The notes under the pieces: generated by a model | What the model saw: the letters and a program-made list of their open reading frames with translations, nothing else | Databases searched by the model: none | What the model was told of the DNA's origin: nothing | Part shown: piece after piece, positions 33,361-45,495 of the stretch | Numbering within the stretch: position 1 is the stretch's first letter | Layout: every line of letters starts with the position of its first letter | Program-made: the position numbers and the translations under genes | Assembly (NCBI GenBank): GCA_001247695.2 | Contig: LGRX02035154.1 | Location: 1-64,000 of the forward strand | DNA from: Cymbomonas tetramitiformis | Taxonomy: Eukaryota > Chlorophyta > Pyramimonadophyceae > Pyramimonadales > Pyramimonadaceae | Length of the DNA: 64,000 bases | Direction of reading: 5' to 3'

Positions 33361-34572
33361 CCACCTGACTACGAAGTGGTCACACAGTTACATGCACCAC
33401 CTAAATAATGCAAGGGTACGGTTATTTATTTGCTAGGGATAGGAGGGGTCTTCTAGCATAATATTAATAACCTAATGCTTACTAATATCGTTTCAGCACC
33501 ACCAGAAATGTGAGATCGTCAGGAGGATGTCGTAGAGATAGCAGGAGTAGTTGTTAGAGTTTCAGCTCCCTCGAGAATCATCACTCGCAATAGCGGGGAG
33601 AAGGGTCTACGCTGATTGGGCTGTCTTCATGTAGTGGCAATTGTCGAAAATGAGAGATACATCGGGCGATTTTAAATACAAAACCGTCGAAATCTCTTTC
33701 GAGCAAGGTGTTGTTAAAGAAACAGCGTTTGTTGTGGGTATCGAAGTTGCTGACCGTGAAATACGTAGTGCTTGTTGAGGAATGTAGGCTTCTCAAAAGT
33801 GAATTTCCGGTAGGAGTTAAAGATCAGCAGATCTGCCTAAGGCTGATCAGTAAAAGTGACCATTAAGAACGTGATACGCAGAGGGGCGTCGTTCAGGAAG
33901 GTCTGGAGGGGCGGAGTCCAGGAAAAAAGGCATGGCAGTGTTAAAAAACCTCAAAGGTGACAAAACAGCACCACCAACCAAATGGAGTGGGGTGGCACCA
34001 CCAGAATTAATGTCCCAAGGTAGATGAACATATAGAAAAACGGTGGAGGCGGCGTCGCGCGTCTAAGGCATCCTGACCCAGCGGCCAAGGCGTCAGCTGA
34101 AAAGAAGGGGGCTAAGTGTAGATCGTGGACGATCGTCGTGGGCAAGGAGGGTCATCACTCCTACTTGCCCAGGAATTTGCGTCGCGAGATGACCAGTCTC
34201 GAAAAACGCGGAACGCTGCTGGAGTCCCAGCTGCGCTATAAGGGTTCAGCTGTCGCGAAGGGCGAGAATGGAGTTGGCAGCGATGGTAGCTCATAGAAAT
34301 AAAAGGATCTCCGGAATTACGTGGGGGAAGAGGATCAGAATAGCGGAAAGCAGTGGAAGCGGGGATAAGACCCATGACCAAATGGAGATACAAATATTCT
34401 AGGCTAAGTGAAAGGGGGGAAGTGATACAGAACCACAGTTACGCAGGGATATGAACTGTGGAACCGGACTCGGCGGCGGAGATAATTACCAAAGTGAGGC
34501 TTGAAGGCTTACGCCGACAAGTTAATTAGTTTGGGAAGTTGTTCTAGGCGCGGGCGTGTCAAAGGTCATCGT
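33361..34572. other. no gene seen
   Basis: Unique-looking DNA between an LTR and an LTR fragment. Small ORFs have no recognisable features. Confidence 0.4.
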
Positions 34573-34680
34573 CATAACGCGAGACACCGTGACAGCCGCT
34601 CTAAGATTTTAAATGACTGTGTGTCACGAGAAGTTACTACTCGTATACGACTATAGTAAAATAGCAGTATACCGCATGAC
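34573..34680. repeat. LTR fragment, 108 bp
   Basis: About 95% identical to 33253-33360, the U3 start (minus strand) of the 540-bp LTR, in the same orientation. It shares the outer GCATGAC end. Probably the remnant of a second insertion. Confidence 0.75.
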
Positions 34681-35850
34681 GTACTGACAAACACAGCAAA
34701 CCTCTCTTTGGACCTCACTTCGGAGGACATGCGATCGATCAGGATAACTTCCTGAAATCACTTCAAGTTGAGGAGCTGAGGGTCAGAAGACTTGTTATCT
34801 CATCATTGAATGCAAAGATCCAGGAGTTCCCACATCTTCAAACAAACATTCCTCCCGCTCTCCAGAAGCTGCGAGAAAAGGGCGTTGTCAACAGAGGAAT
34901 CATGCATTCGATATATTAATGACATGTAGTAAATAGAGAACATTTTAGTTTCATTGGCTACGCTGCCAACACCTCGAATCTCACCTGAGTATATTCTTAA
35001 TAAGGTAACCTGAATTTCCAATTGCTAGCCTTGACAATAGAATATGCCAATTGGAGATCGCTTTGAATGTTTTCAAATGTCCCAACTATTTATCCTGCTT
35101 GTTATATATCGTTAATGTGCCATTAAAGTTGAAATTACAACTAAGTTGTTCCTTTATTCAGTACTTTGATTTAACTAATAACAATACATTCCAATTATGC
35201 TTCTGAATTATATTCAACCTTTCCTTGAATATTAACAATATCAATATGGTATTATGGTTGGTCAGACTAGCAATATCTTGATTCTGTCAATATCCCAATT
35301 AATATGCTTGTGTCCATTTCATTTTAATTACCAATGCTAACCGCTTTTCTAAACTTTTATTATTCAATACTTGTCAACATTCCTTATTGCAACACACGCG
35401 TTCAATCACACTTTGAGTTGTGTTCAATAACAGGATAACAACAATGCAAGATTTAGGATTGGGGAATTTGGATTTTTCCCCACCTGTACGTTCACGTACC
35501 CCCTATAAATTTCCCCTATGATAGGGGTCACTAACTCAAGCCGTTACGTTTTGGAATACCCGTTCATTGGAAATAGGCTACAGTTTGGAAATGGGCTACA
35601 GTAGAGATAAAATTGACATTTGTGTCGCGATATCGTGCGATATCGCGCCAGGGTAAATTTTCATCATTTAAAGCACTTCCAGGCGGTGTGAAAACATATT
35701 ACAAGTTCCTTGAGCAGCCTTACAAAACGATTTTCAGACTCGCCGGAAGTTTGGTTTTAAGGTATAAAGGGTATTTCTTGGAGATAAAAGTGCATATTTT
35801 TTGCACGAGAACGAGCTGCTGGGTCTGTGAAGCATATATATTCTCGAGAT
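34681..35850. other. AT-rich spacer, no gene seen
   Basis: Strongly AT-rich with no conserved ORF. Small palindromes occur near 35632-35647 (CGATATCGTGCGATATCG). Confidence 0.4.
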
Positions 35851-38426
35851 ATGGTGTCAACACGTCGTGAAAGGTGTGCCTCACTCGCCAGCCTCGGTTT
35901 TAGCTTGTCTTGGAGCGTATTACATCTCGCACACTTTTTCAGTGTGAAACCTAATTTCTACCCATTTGTAATCATCAGGGCTGGACTGTTACGACCGCCC
36001 GTAACTCCCAAGTTGAACAAGGCTATGGAAGCGGCTAAAGCCTTTGTGACTGGGCAATATTCTGGGTGCAAGGCTGCTGCTGATGCCTTCGGAATTGACA
36101 ACCCGTCGCATGTTCGCTATTACGTAAATAAGTGGGCTGAAACTGATGTGGAAGCGGCATTACTTCATGTGGAGTGTGAGCGCGCGGACGCGTTTTTGAG
36201 AGGGGACACTCCTATGGAAGACCCACATACCCCGGCAGTGACGGTTGCCGCTGCTGCATCTTTGGCTTCCATGAGCCAAGATGTTACCTCGACGGGAAAT
36301 TTAAATTGCATGTCCAATAACGTGCCATCGATGATAGATGCTAGTGGGACTTCCCCACTGTTACCTCTAGACCTTTCGACTCACTTCCAGCACGATAGTT
36401 TGGACAGCATTGCGCACGCTGCGTATGTCCTTGAGGCCACATCTTCGCCCAACCCATCGCGAAAAGATTATCCCCCTGTTTTATCTCCTGGAAAGACACC
36501 ACGTGAAACGTATTGCGCAGGGTTTAAGTGGGCAGCACAGGCAGTGAAGGACGAGCTGCTTTCCAGTCGTATGGCGTCCAAGCGTGTATTGGAAGTGTAT
36601 GGAATCTCCATACACTTCACTACGATCTCAAAAGGGGCTCGACAAATAGAGATCGCATCACCGGAAAAAGCGGGTAGGAGGACTTTCATCCCTAGGGAAC
36701 ATGAGACTCGCTTATGGGAGTTCATGTGCGCGCTTCGTGCTATGAAGCTGGCAGTATACAAGAGCACGGTTTGCACGTATGCAAACCAGATGATAGAAGG
36801 CACGGACATTGCGGACAAGTTTGAATATGGCGTAGTAGATAACAATTGGTACTACGGTTTTTTAGATCGGTTCGAGATGCGGACTGGCAACCAGCGTCCA
36901 CTTGAGCTGACACGAGGGAAGTGGTGCACCGCTGACAATATGCACAAGCACTACGAGGTGGTAGCTGATGCATTGGTGGAAGCCAAACTAGCCGTGCCTA
37001 ATCCGGACTTTGACGAGTCGGACCCTGACTCGTGCAAGATTCACATCACGAAACCTAAACGTGTATTGAGTTTCGACGAAACCCGCCTCACCATGGACTG
37101 CACGGAGTCATCGAAGTCGAAGCAGGAGCGCATCGTGAAACCTGAGAAGGAGGATGATGGGGAGGTTTTGGTGAATAAGGGTGGTGGTGTCGCTAGTGGT
37201 GTTGGCGGTAGTACGGCGGATGGGGACAGTTTAGCACCGTTATTCATATTCGGTGGGGCGGACTCATACAAGGCGGCGTGGACACAGGGTGCTCCGAGAT
37301 CGACCGTGATACAGGAGGACACGGGTCGTGGGATGCCTGCCACTTTCTATGCGAATAAGAAAGGTGGAATGACTCATGCACTTGCATTGCAATATTTCAA
37401 AAACAATATTGCAACTATGTATCCGGACATGACTCCCGAGAACCCTATAGCCGTGATCTGTGACGGCCACGGCTCGCATCTATCATGTCAACTGTTGACA
37501 TTCTGCAGGGAGGTGGGGATAATCATTTTGTTGAGGCCTCCACACACGACTAACATATCACAAGGCGAGGACGTCGTGAACTTTGGCAAGTTCAAACCCC
37601 TGTTTCGCACGGCGAAGGCACGCAGGCTGCTGGAGAAGTTGAACACCGGCAGCAAGACACTGTTTCTGGATATGGGCGACTTGATGCCTTGCACGGCAGC
37701 AGCATGGGAGGCTGCTTTTTCCAAAAAGGAGAACACAAAAGCTTGGGCAGCAATAGGGGTTAACCCCTTCACCCGGTGTGTGTACTGGGAGCTGCGGAGG
37801 AAGGAAGAGGCAGCACAAGCGCGGGTGAAGAAGGTGGGGGGTGTGAACCTGGAGGTGCTGACTTTCGGCTTCAAAGGGAAGGAGCCGAGGAACAAGGCTG
37901 GGGAGGAAGAGGAGGAGGAAGGGGAGGGAGAGGGGGAGGGAGAGGGGGAGGGGCGGGCGGTACTCGAGGTGTGAGAGTGACCAGTGCACTCTTTTGGGAC
38001 AAGGGTCCCATGACCTCCGATGCTAGCTTCGCCGCAGTGGAGACAATGGCGAAGCAGAAGGAGCAGTCTGCTGCGGAGACACTCGTTAGGAAGAGGGAGG
38101 CGGCAGAGAAGGAGCTGCAGAGGTCCGTGAAATATGCCAAGTTGGCGGAGGCAGCTCAGCAGAAGTTGGCACGGGCAGGACAGGATGTGAAGCAGGCCAA
38201 GCTGTTGAAGGAGGAGCTGGTAGGAGTGCTTAGGGGCATGGGAGAAACCCCTGCCAGCAGTGCACGGAAGGAAGTGCTGGAAGGTGCACTGCAGGAACTG
38301 TTGGGACAACCCACACCAGCAGCAACAGCGGAGGAGGAGGCAGCAGCAGCAACCGGTGCAGCAGCTGCGGAACCAGCAGCAGTTACAACAACTGCAATAG
38401 CTGCAACAAGTAGTGTGGCTAACTAA
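35851..38426 (+). pseudogene. pogo/Tc1-type DDE transposase, C-terminal frameshift
   Basis: Cut-and-paste transposase of the pogo (CENP-B-like) group. A helix-turn-helix sits at the N terminus (MEAAKAFVTGQYSGCKAAAD, from 36025). The DDE_1 core has RVLSFDETRL, VICDGHGSHL and TTNISQGEDVVNFGKFK, giving three plausible acidic residues. MVSTRRE at 35851 is a likely start: splicing AAAG|GTGTGC (about 35873) to ATCAG|GGCTGG (about 35979) would drop a hydrophobic stretch and stay in frame, though the intron is also open. The frame ends at 37974 in a GAGGGAGAGGGG run. The alternative frame (about 37970-38426) gives a Lys/Glu/Ala coiled coil that looks like the true C terminus, so a slip in the run is likely. 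TIRs were not found. Confidence 0.65.
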
Positions 38427-39779
38427 GTGACATTATGTTTATAGATTGCACGGTAATACTTTGAACGCCAGAACTTGATGGTCGGTAATATTTCCTTAAT
38501 AACAATCCTGCTGCAAAGGGCATTCTGATGTGTATACAGGCTTGCGGTAGATGATATCCTTATGTGTACTAGATCCTGAAGTTGTCGAAGTTCTGCCTCC
38601 CGACTACGGGGGGGCCCCTACCCCTCCCTCCGTACTTTTTCCCTCCCCCCCTCGCCCCCTCTACTTTTTCCTCCTCCTCTTCTTCTTTCCCTTTTCCCGT
38701 TTCCCTTTTCCCTTTATCTACACCCTTTACGATATGCGAAATTGTTTCATCTCATATTCATAGCACATTCATGATGCTAACATGGTATACAAGCTTAATA
38801 ACAAACCTCCGCGCCTCCGCGTTATCTCATTTCCCCGCTTGATTCCGTATCACCGCGGTTTCCCATATCTAAGGTTTAGGGTTTAAGCCAACCCACACCA
38901 TCTAGTCGCATCGGCTGGCTCATGTAGATGTTCTTAGACTCCTTGTTTGTCTAATTCCGACTATTATTGCATCGGTTATTCACATTTTTATCTCAACTGT
39001 AGATAATTGCCAAACTGCCAAATTTCCAGGACCCTTTACCCCCACTTGCACGTGCCCCTATTCCTCCCCCAATATCCGCTTTGGGCCAAAACCAACCTGA
39101 CCCATCCATCCGCTAGGTCATGTAGATGCTCTCCGATATCTTGATCGATCGATTCGGAGTAATATACGATGAGTTATTCCCATTTTTATCTATTTGTGTA
39201 GATAATTGAGATATGACTAGGTACCTTATTTGGACGCGAGCTGGAAGGTAAGGTGGGCCGGATGTGTTGTGAACATTAGGATTTCTGTTTCAGGCGCTCA
39301 ACGATTTCTTTGTCTTTGCCTCGCCACCACCAGCTTCACGTTCGAATATCTCAAGAGACAAACCTGGTGCTCAACCCGTGTTCTGCATCTTGTGGTGCAT
39401 TACCTTTCTCACTGCCTGATTTCACGATGTGTGATGCCTAGTATTAAGTGAAGTGCAATTGAAACCATGTGGCAGTAGTTGAATTTGGGAGTATGTAAGC
39501 ATGCCACAGCGCGCACCGGCCCGCAGCCCGTACTCCCACGGCCCGCACAACTCCCAGACGAAACCTTGATATGTGACCTGTTTTGAGCTTCGGTATTTTC
39601 TTGGAGAATAGGTGTTAGGGTGCAGCCTACAACTTCTTGGAGCCATCAATACAGGTTTCACCCGCAGCTTTCACACTTTGTACGTCCCTAGCGACTTCCT
39701 ATGTGACGGTATTCGGCGTGAACTGCCCCGGTACCAAGCAGTTTTTAGCGTGCAGAACAGGGGCGTCTTGTTTCAGCAA
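38427..39779. other. no gene; two diverged 200-bp repeats
   Basis: C/T-rich tract at 38600-38720. Blocks at about 38890-39010 and 39090-39210 share CATGTAGATG, CACATTTTTATCT/CCATTTTTATCT and TGTAGATAATTG. No supported gene. Confidence 0.5.
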
Positions 39780-39920
39780 CGTGTTTCTCGTTGCGTTGAC
39801 GGAAAACGCCCGCAACCCCCCTTGATGGTTTCCTATCCTGGCAACGCCCGCACCCCCCCTTGATGGTTTCCTATCCTGGCAACGCACCCTCCCTTGATGG
39901 TTTCCTATCCTGGCAACGCT
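39780..39920. repeat. three short tandem units
   Basis: Three copies of CCTTGATGGTTTCCTATCCTG plus GCAACGC with C-rich spacers of varying length, inside otherwise unique sequence. Confidence 0.85.
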
Positions 39921-41384
39921 AGCGATGTGAATACGCATCCTCCCTTTCCGAACAGTTTGTAGATGGACAACTGGCGGGATAAAGTGAATACAAAGTCGCG
40001 CCACTGACCCAACGCAAGGAATCCTCGTGAGGACAGGTGAAATGTCGAAGAAGTGACCCTCGCTAGGGCTAGACTAAACCTCCTAATTGTATCAGATATA
40101 GTAGTTATTCACGCTACGTTTTAAGCCGGAGCACCAGCAAAGTGCCACTCCTCGGGATGTCCGCATATTGTCTTAAGGGGAGTAGCATCATTGTGGCCCT
40201 CCCACGGGTGCTCCCGGCGGCGCTCTCAGCGAAGTTCCCGACGGAGCTGTTATCATCTCAAGTGACAGCACTGTCGGAGCGCTGTGTCCAACCCGCGTGC
40301 CCACACGGGAGACGTTCCCGAATCCGCTGTCGCCCTCCCACGCGACACTTTTGACAGCATTGTCCCCATCTTGTCGGGACGGCACTCTCGCTCGGCTCTG
40401 TCGTCTCCGATTCGTAGAATGACCGGAAGGACACCTGCAGGTGGCGCTCTCGTCCCTGTCGGCCTTTGGACGCCCAGCGCTCTCTCTCAGAACACTGCCG
40501 GGCCTCTGGGAGGGCGGCCACGTGTCGCCCTCCCACGGGAGCCTTTCGGTGCTGCTCTCGGTCACCCAAGGGTGCCACGCATTTAGTGGCTTCCTCGGCC
40601 ACGCTGTCTTCTCCGTGTGAATGACGCTATCAGCGGCAGTGTCTCTCTCGCAAGGGGCGCGTACGTTCCGTAGGATTCCCGGTTGCCCCTCCAAACGGGC
40701 GGCATTGTCGCTTCAGGGGGTGCATATGCGGGGTGTAAACGAAATATCAGTTTCGGAGATGGCCGTTACTCCTACTTTCCGAGCGGGAAGGGGATCGAGA
40801 CGGCGACTCGAAGGGCGATCTTTTCGACACTCGACACCTCACTTTACCTTTAACTTGACACCACCCATTGCACACCTCGGTTACCTCTCATGTCCATCCC
40901 CGCACCCTGACACCTGTTCTGCCCAATCATTCGCCACACCCTTCTCTATTTTCTGAACTGCGGCTTTAACCCGCGATGATGTGCACCGCGTTTGAAAGAT
41001 CCGTTTGCTCAATCAATATGCCCTTGAGAGTGCTCTGAAGATACGTACGCTGTCAAAGCACGCACCGAAACGCGGCTTCTATCAGCTTCCCTGGTGCACG
41101 GCACACTCATCTTGCTGATAGGCTGACTGACATTTGTGAGCTATCATTGACGTCTGGTAAACACTTGCTAAATGGCAGTCTGAATAAGATAGTATGTCAA
41201 AACAGCGCTGTCTTGTGCCTTCATACTCGCCTGACGACCTAAAGTTGGAAGGGGAAGGGAATATTGAGGAGGCAAATGTTCACCCTCAAACACGTGGCTT
41301 GAAAGCGGCCACGGGCGAGTGAGTATTCAAGTTCCACGTGACGTGGAGTGGGTGCGGTGTGTAAAGGCACTATCAAATTCGGAG
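39921..41384. other. no gene seen upstream of the FSH1 gene
   Basis: A GC-rich part (40140-40700) repeats CCCTCCCACG-type and CTCTCGG-type motifs and keeps several frames open, but none looks like a protein. The last 300 bp may hold the promoter of the hydrolase. No clear TATA box. Confidence 0.4.
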
Positions 41385-42709
41385 ATGATGGATCCCTCGA
41401 CACTCATAACAGCTGTTGCAGTCCTTATGGCTACCACTGTGTCAGACGTAGACGCACTGAAGGTGCTCTGTCTGCACGGTGGCGGCAGCAACGCGGCGGG
41501 GTTTCAGAACGATGTCGGAATGACTCACCTCATGGCTGCACTGCCAGATTCTGAATTCGTCTTCGCGAATGCAGCGTATGGCTCTGGGATCGACGGCCTG
41601 GTATGGATGCGTGATGTGCCTGGTGGAAAGTCGTCCACCACAACGGATCCGGATTGGGATTTGGAATCGCGAGAGGTACTCGACGGTATCGTGGAAGCAC
41701 AGGGGCCTTTCGACGCCATCCTTGGCTATTCTCAGGGAGGCGCTTATGTGCTTGCGTATGTGGCATGGGCACCGGTGGACACGTTCAAAGCGGCGCTGGT
41801 GTTCTGTGGCTACGTGCCCTCAACGCACGAAGGCATCGTTGACCGCATTGACTCAAACGCGCCGCTCGGGGTGAGTACGTCGCTCGTGTTTATGGGCGAG
41901 CAGGACTATATCATTAGTAACGATATGACACGAGAGGCAGCAACTAAGTTCGAGTCTCCCACAATCGTCTCGAGTGCAGCCACTGGGCATCACTTGCCAT
42001 ACTCTTCAGACCCCACATTTAGCGATGTCATCGCGTTCATGAATGCGATCCCAGCAGGTTGGTTCTCTACCTATCGCCTTCATAATTAAGTCCCCGCCGA
42101 TACAAAACGTAGGAAGGTAGGAAGGGATGGGGCGAGAAGTCACTGAGACACCGAGTTTGAGAAGCTTATTCAACATTTAAGGGAAGAGTGCATGGTGGCC
42201 AAAGGTCCAATGTGAGTTGCTGTGACAATCGAGACTGTTAGAAAGATTTCTGAGAACAAATTTTTAAAAGATTCGAAATATGATATATGTGATCACAGAC
42301 ATGTGATGCGCCAAGCTAATGTAAAGTTTATACATTGGGCTGTGCTTATTTTGTTCCAGACGGTGAGACGCCTACTGCAGCCCCTACCACTTCCCCTACG
42401 CTTAGTCCAAACGGTGAGACGCCTATCGCAGCCGCCACCACTTCCCCTACGCTTAGTCCAAACGGTGAGACGCCTATCGCAGCCGCCACCACTTCCCCTA
42501 CGCTTAGTCCAAATGGTGAGACGCCTACTGCAGCCCCGACTACTTCCCCTACGCTTAGTCCAAGCGAGAAGACGTCGATTGCAGACGCCACCACTTCTCC
42601 TACTACTACTCCAAGTCCCCCGCCAGGAACCCAGGACGATAGCAGTGTCACTGCCATGACTGTTCACGTATTGTGGACCGTGGTTTGCATGTTTGGCTTA
42701 GTGTTGTGA
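41385..42709 (+). CDS. FSH1-family serine hydrolase with Thr/Pro stalk and hydrophobic tail
   Basis: Alpha/beta hydrolase of the FSH1 (ovarian-cancer-associated gene 2) family. The ATG at 41385 gives MMDPSTLITAVAVLMATTVS, a good signal peptide; an earlier ATG (41319) would bury it. Seen are LCLHGGGSNAAGF (oxyanion loop), ILGYSQGGA with nucleophile Ser116, GEQDYI with Asp174 and TGHHLP with His202. Exon 1 ends at 42057 (CAGCAG|GTTGGT) and exon 2 starts at 42360 (TTCCAG|ACGGTG), both phase 1; unspliced reading hits a stop at 42089. Exon 2 encodes about four 20-residue repeats (NGETPTAAPTTSPTLSP type) and ends in VLWTVVCMFGLVL, as in a GPI-anchored or single-pass protein. So a secreted, surface-tethered esterase of 340 residues is inferred. 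Most FSH1 proteins are soluble and lack this tail. Confidence 0.8.
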
Positions 42710-43516
42710 GTGCAATTTAGAAGGTATTCTGCAAAAGTTGAAGATCAGACTGTCATAGTAAGTAAACTCTCCTATCTAGCTTGAAATGGGTTGCCAGCTC
42801 TGTATACACGGCATGATACATATCTGCAAGATCCAAACAGGTGCGTATAGGACGCGTTCTAAAGAGTTGAAATAACTCATAAACACATCCGGACCCCACC
42901 TTTGTCCAATAGAGACAAGGCATGCTGAGAGCGGGTAGATGTTAAAGAATTCCGCCTACCGATTAAAAGATGTGCAAATATGTACTAACGGAATCTTAAA
43001 AGCGCCATTACGGCTCAAATGCATGCGTATACTTACGAAAGGCATAGTACCACGTACTAACACCACTAAGTGTACTCGGTATGCACATTGTATTGGCACG
43101 GTCTCCTAGCGCACGATGCTTGGTGGGGCACGCTTGGACCGGAACTCATGCCTAACGATGGTCTAGGGGATTTGGAAGGAAGAAAGAAGGCCAGGGACGC
43201 GGGATCTTGAAGCGTCTAGGAGAATGCCGTATTGGGCAGTTTTCCTTGGGAACGTGGTATTGGCACGGTCTGAAGATACCTGTCCTGAAGAGCACACGGT
43301 GCCAAATGCGAGTCATGAGTAGTTATCCTTTAACACCTCAAAGACGAAGTCCCTTTTGCAGTATGGAATATCAGCTTTAGTGCGGTATTGGGCATAACTT
43401 GATCATACGACCTTGAATGATGGCATATGAAGTATCTATGTTTAGTAGACTCAAATTGTGACATAGTGGTATGTCGCACATGCCCCGTACATCCCCTATA
43501 CCACCCGTTACGTGCG
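42710..43516. other. no gene seen
   Basis: Hydrolase 3' flank. No conserved ORF. Confidence 0.4.
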
Positions 43517-44110
43517 CTCAAAGTGCAGAGATTTCTCTGTAAACTGTCAACTTTAGGACTATCCGCCCTGAGCAAGTATCTGACATCCCGCGAGGTCGCA
43601 AATGCGTTCAATTGACATACGACGAGTATTGGAATGATATCCATGCTCTTTACGTCCTCAGATCATCATATTTCGTCCGGGAAATACGCTCAAAGTGCAG
43701 AGATTTCTGTGCAAACTGCTAATTTTAGGACTATCCGCCCTGAGCAAGTATTTGACATTCCGCGAGGTCGCAAATGCGTTCGATTGACGTATGACGAGTA
43801 TTGGAATGATATCCATGCTCTTTGGGTCCCTAGATCATCATATTTCGTCCGCGGGAAATACGCTCAAAGTGCAGAGATTTCTCTGCAAACTGCTAATTTT
43901 AGCACCGATCCGCCTTGAGCAAGTACTTGACATCCCGCGAGGTCGCAAATGCGTTCAATTGACGTATGACGAGTATTGGAATGATATCCATGCTCTTTGG
44001 GTCCCTAGATCATCATATTTCGTCCGCGGGAAATACGCTCAAAGTGCAGAGATTTCTCTGCAAACTGCTAATTTTAGCACCGATCCGCCTTGAGCAAGTA
44101 TCTCACATCC
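43517..44110. repeat. 172-175-bp satellite, about 3.4 units
   Basis: CTCAAAGTGCAG recurs at 43517, 43689, 43863 and 44038. Units share CCGCGAGGTCGCAAATGCGT, GACGAGTATTGGAATGATAT and CATCATATTTCGTCCG. ORFs across it are repeat translations. The sequence is unrelated to the satellite at 28.2 kb, but the period is the same. Confidence 0.92.
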
Positions 44111-44451
44111 CGCGAGGTCGCGATATTTCCTGCCGTTTCAATATTTCCACGATTTTACGTATGTGTATAGCTAACATATATCCACGTCGTAACATATGTA
44201 CATTCGCGTTTGACTTGGTCTTCTATTCCGACGTAAATGTTTTATTATTATCATGTACACCGTACCACATTATTAGAGATCCGATTATCTATCTGATTAT
44301 CAAATGATCAAATATGATCATCGAATGATCAATTTTGATTACCATCAAATGGCCCGACACTACTTGATGCACACAACTTCCATATTTGAACTAATTACTT
44401 GCTTCATACACATAGCACGTGCCGTCAAAAATAAATTTTATGCACATATCC
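44111..44451. other. AT-rich spacer
   Basis: Contains several ATGATCAAATATGATCA-like short inverted motifs near 44300. No gene seen. Confidence 0.4.
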
Positions 44452-44943
44452 TCAAGCACCAGCTAGAGCGCTCCTAATCAACTCCTGGTGAACGTCCACA
44501 TTTGGGAAGCATTCAGTACACATGATACTTCTCCGTCTACCGTCTTGCTCACACTGCACGCACTGAGTTTGGACCTGCTTCCTGCGCTCTCCCTTACAAT
44601 GGGAGCACGTTCGGCATGTAGACTGAAACGCGATGCTTAGCTTGTGCTCCCCGATTTGAGTGTATACTCCGCCCACTCGTGTGAGCTTGTACCTCTTGTT
44701 GGCATTCTGTGGAGCTTCAACAGGGACCTCGTCCTCGATCTCTCTGCAGGCAGGATGTTGTTTAGACAACAACTCAGCATGCACGGGGTGCTTCTCAAAG
44801 CATGTCTTGTGCATGTAACAGCCAACTCTGCTCTTGCTATCCTTGCACTTTTGACACATCCACCTGCACTGTGCTCGTTTGTTGTGCAACTTCCGGCATA
44901 CAAAGTAATCTATACAACCATGAGTCTTGTAGTTCAACTTCAC
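44452..44943 (-). CDS. Cys/His-rich protein, two piggyBac-like zinc modules
   Basis: A 163-residue ORF with two similar Cys/His modules: CIDYFVCRKL...CRWMCQKCKDSKSRVGCYMH then CFEKHP, and CRTCSHCKGE...CVQCEQDGRRRSIMC then CFPNVDVH. The CxxC...C...H..C pattern is like the cysteine-rich C-terminal domain of piggyBac-type transposases, which binds terminal repeats, but no DDE domain is next to it. It may be the last exon of the zinc-finger gene that starts upstream on the same strand (45488-46102). Function unknown beyond zinc binding. Confidence 0.45.
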   Translation of the reverse strand: MKLNYKTHGCIDYFVCRKLHNKRAQCRWMCQKCKDSKSRVGCYMHKTCFEKHPVHAELLSKQHPACREIEDEVPVEAPQNANKRYKLTRVGGVYTQIGEHKLSIAFQSTCRTCSHCKGERRKQVQTQCVQCEQDGRRRSIMCTECFPNVDVHQELIRSALAGA

Positions 44944-45205
44944 GAGAGTGTGCCCACACAGTTCTTAGGAATCCACAGCAGAGTGAGATCCCGCGCTCTC
45001 CCCGCTCCCGCCCCCCGCTCCGCCGCCGTCTGTAGCACCCTCATGGCGCAGTGTCCTCACCGCCCCACCCAGGCTGCCGTCCGCCGCTTCCCCACTGTCG
45101 CACGCCATCGGCGTCACTGATCCCTGCCCGCTCCCGCCCCCCGCTCCGCAGCCGTCTGTAGCGCCCTTGCGGCGCAGTGTCCTCACCGCCCCGCCTAGGC
45201 TGCCG

Positions 45206-45495
45206 CAGGGTAGAAGTCTTACCGTGGCGGGCCGGCCCGGGGCCGCAGAAGCTCGCTCCGGGCCGAAACCGGGCCGAAGGGGCTTTCGCCCCCGGGCCGC
45301 ACAAAAATATGAGCCGGCCAAACTTCGGCCAAAAATATAGGCATTTTATGCCACTTTTATCAAACCCCCATACTTAATTTCAAAATTTCGCGCCTGCGGC
45401 GGGCATTGTTCTTCCTTGACCGTTTTGGCCGAAAGCGGGCCAGCGGAAATATAGTTTACGGGCCGTAAAAAGAATTTTGGAAGACTTCTACCCTG
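45206..45495. mobile_element. 290-bp hAT MITE, copy 2
   Basis: Perfect 15-bp TIRs (CAGGGTAGAAGTCTT and complement) and a perfect 8-bp duplication GGCTGCCG (45198-45205 and 45496-45503). Same length and interior as the copy at 32163, including GGGCCGGCCCGGGGCCG and TTCGCGCCTGCGGCGGGC blocks. It splits a 126-bp repeat array, and removing it with one duplication restores the period exactly. Confidence 0.95.

Noticed and set aside
40140..40700. Long minus-strand ORFs as a gene
   Set aside because: GC-rich repeated motifs keep several frames open; no motif, splice pattern or domain.
43634..44093. Three ORFs of about 100 residues with similar proteins
   Set aside because: They are the same frame of a 174-bp satellite unit and show no domain.
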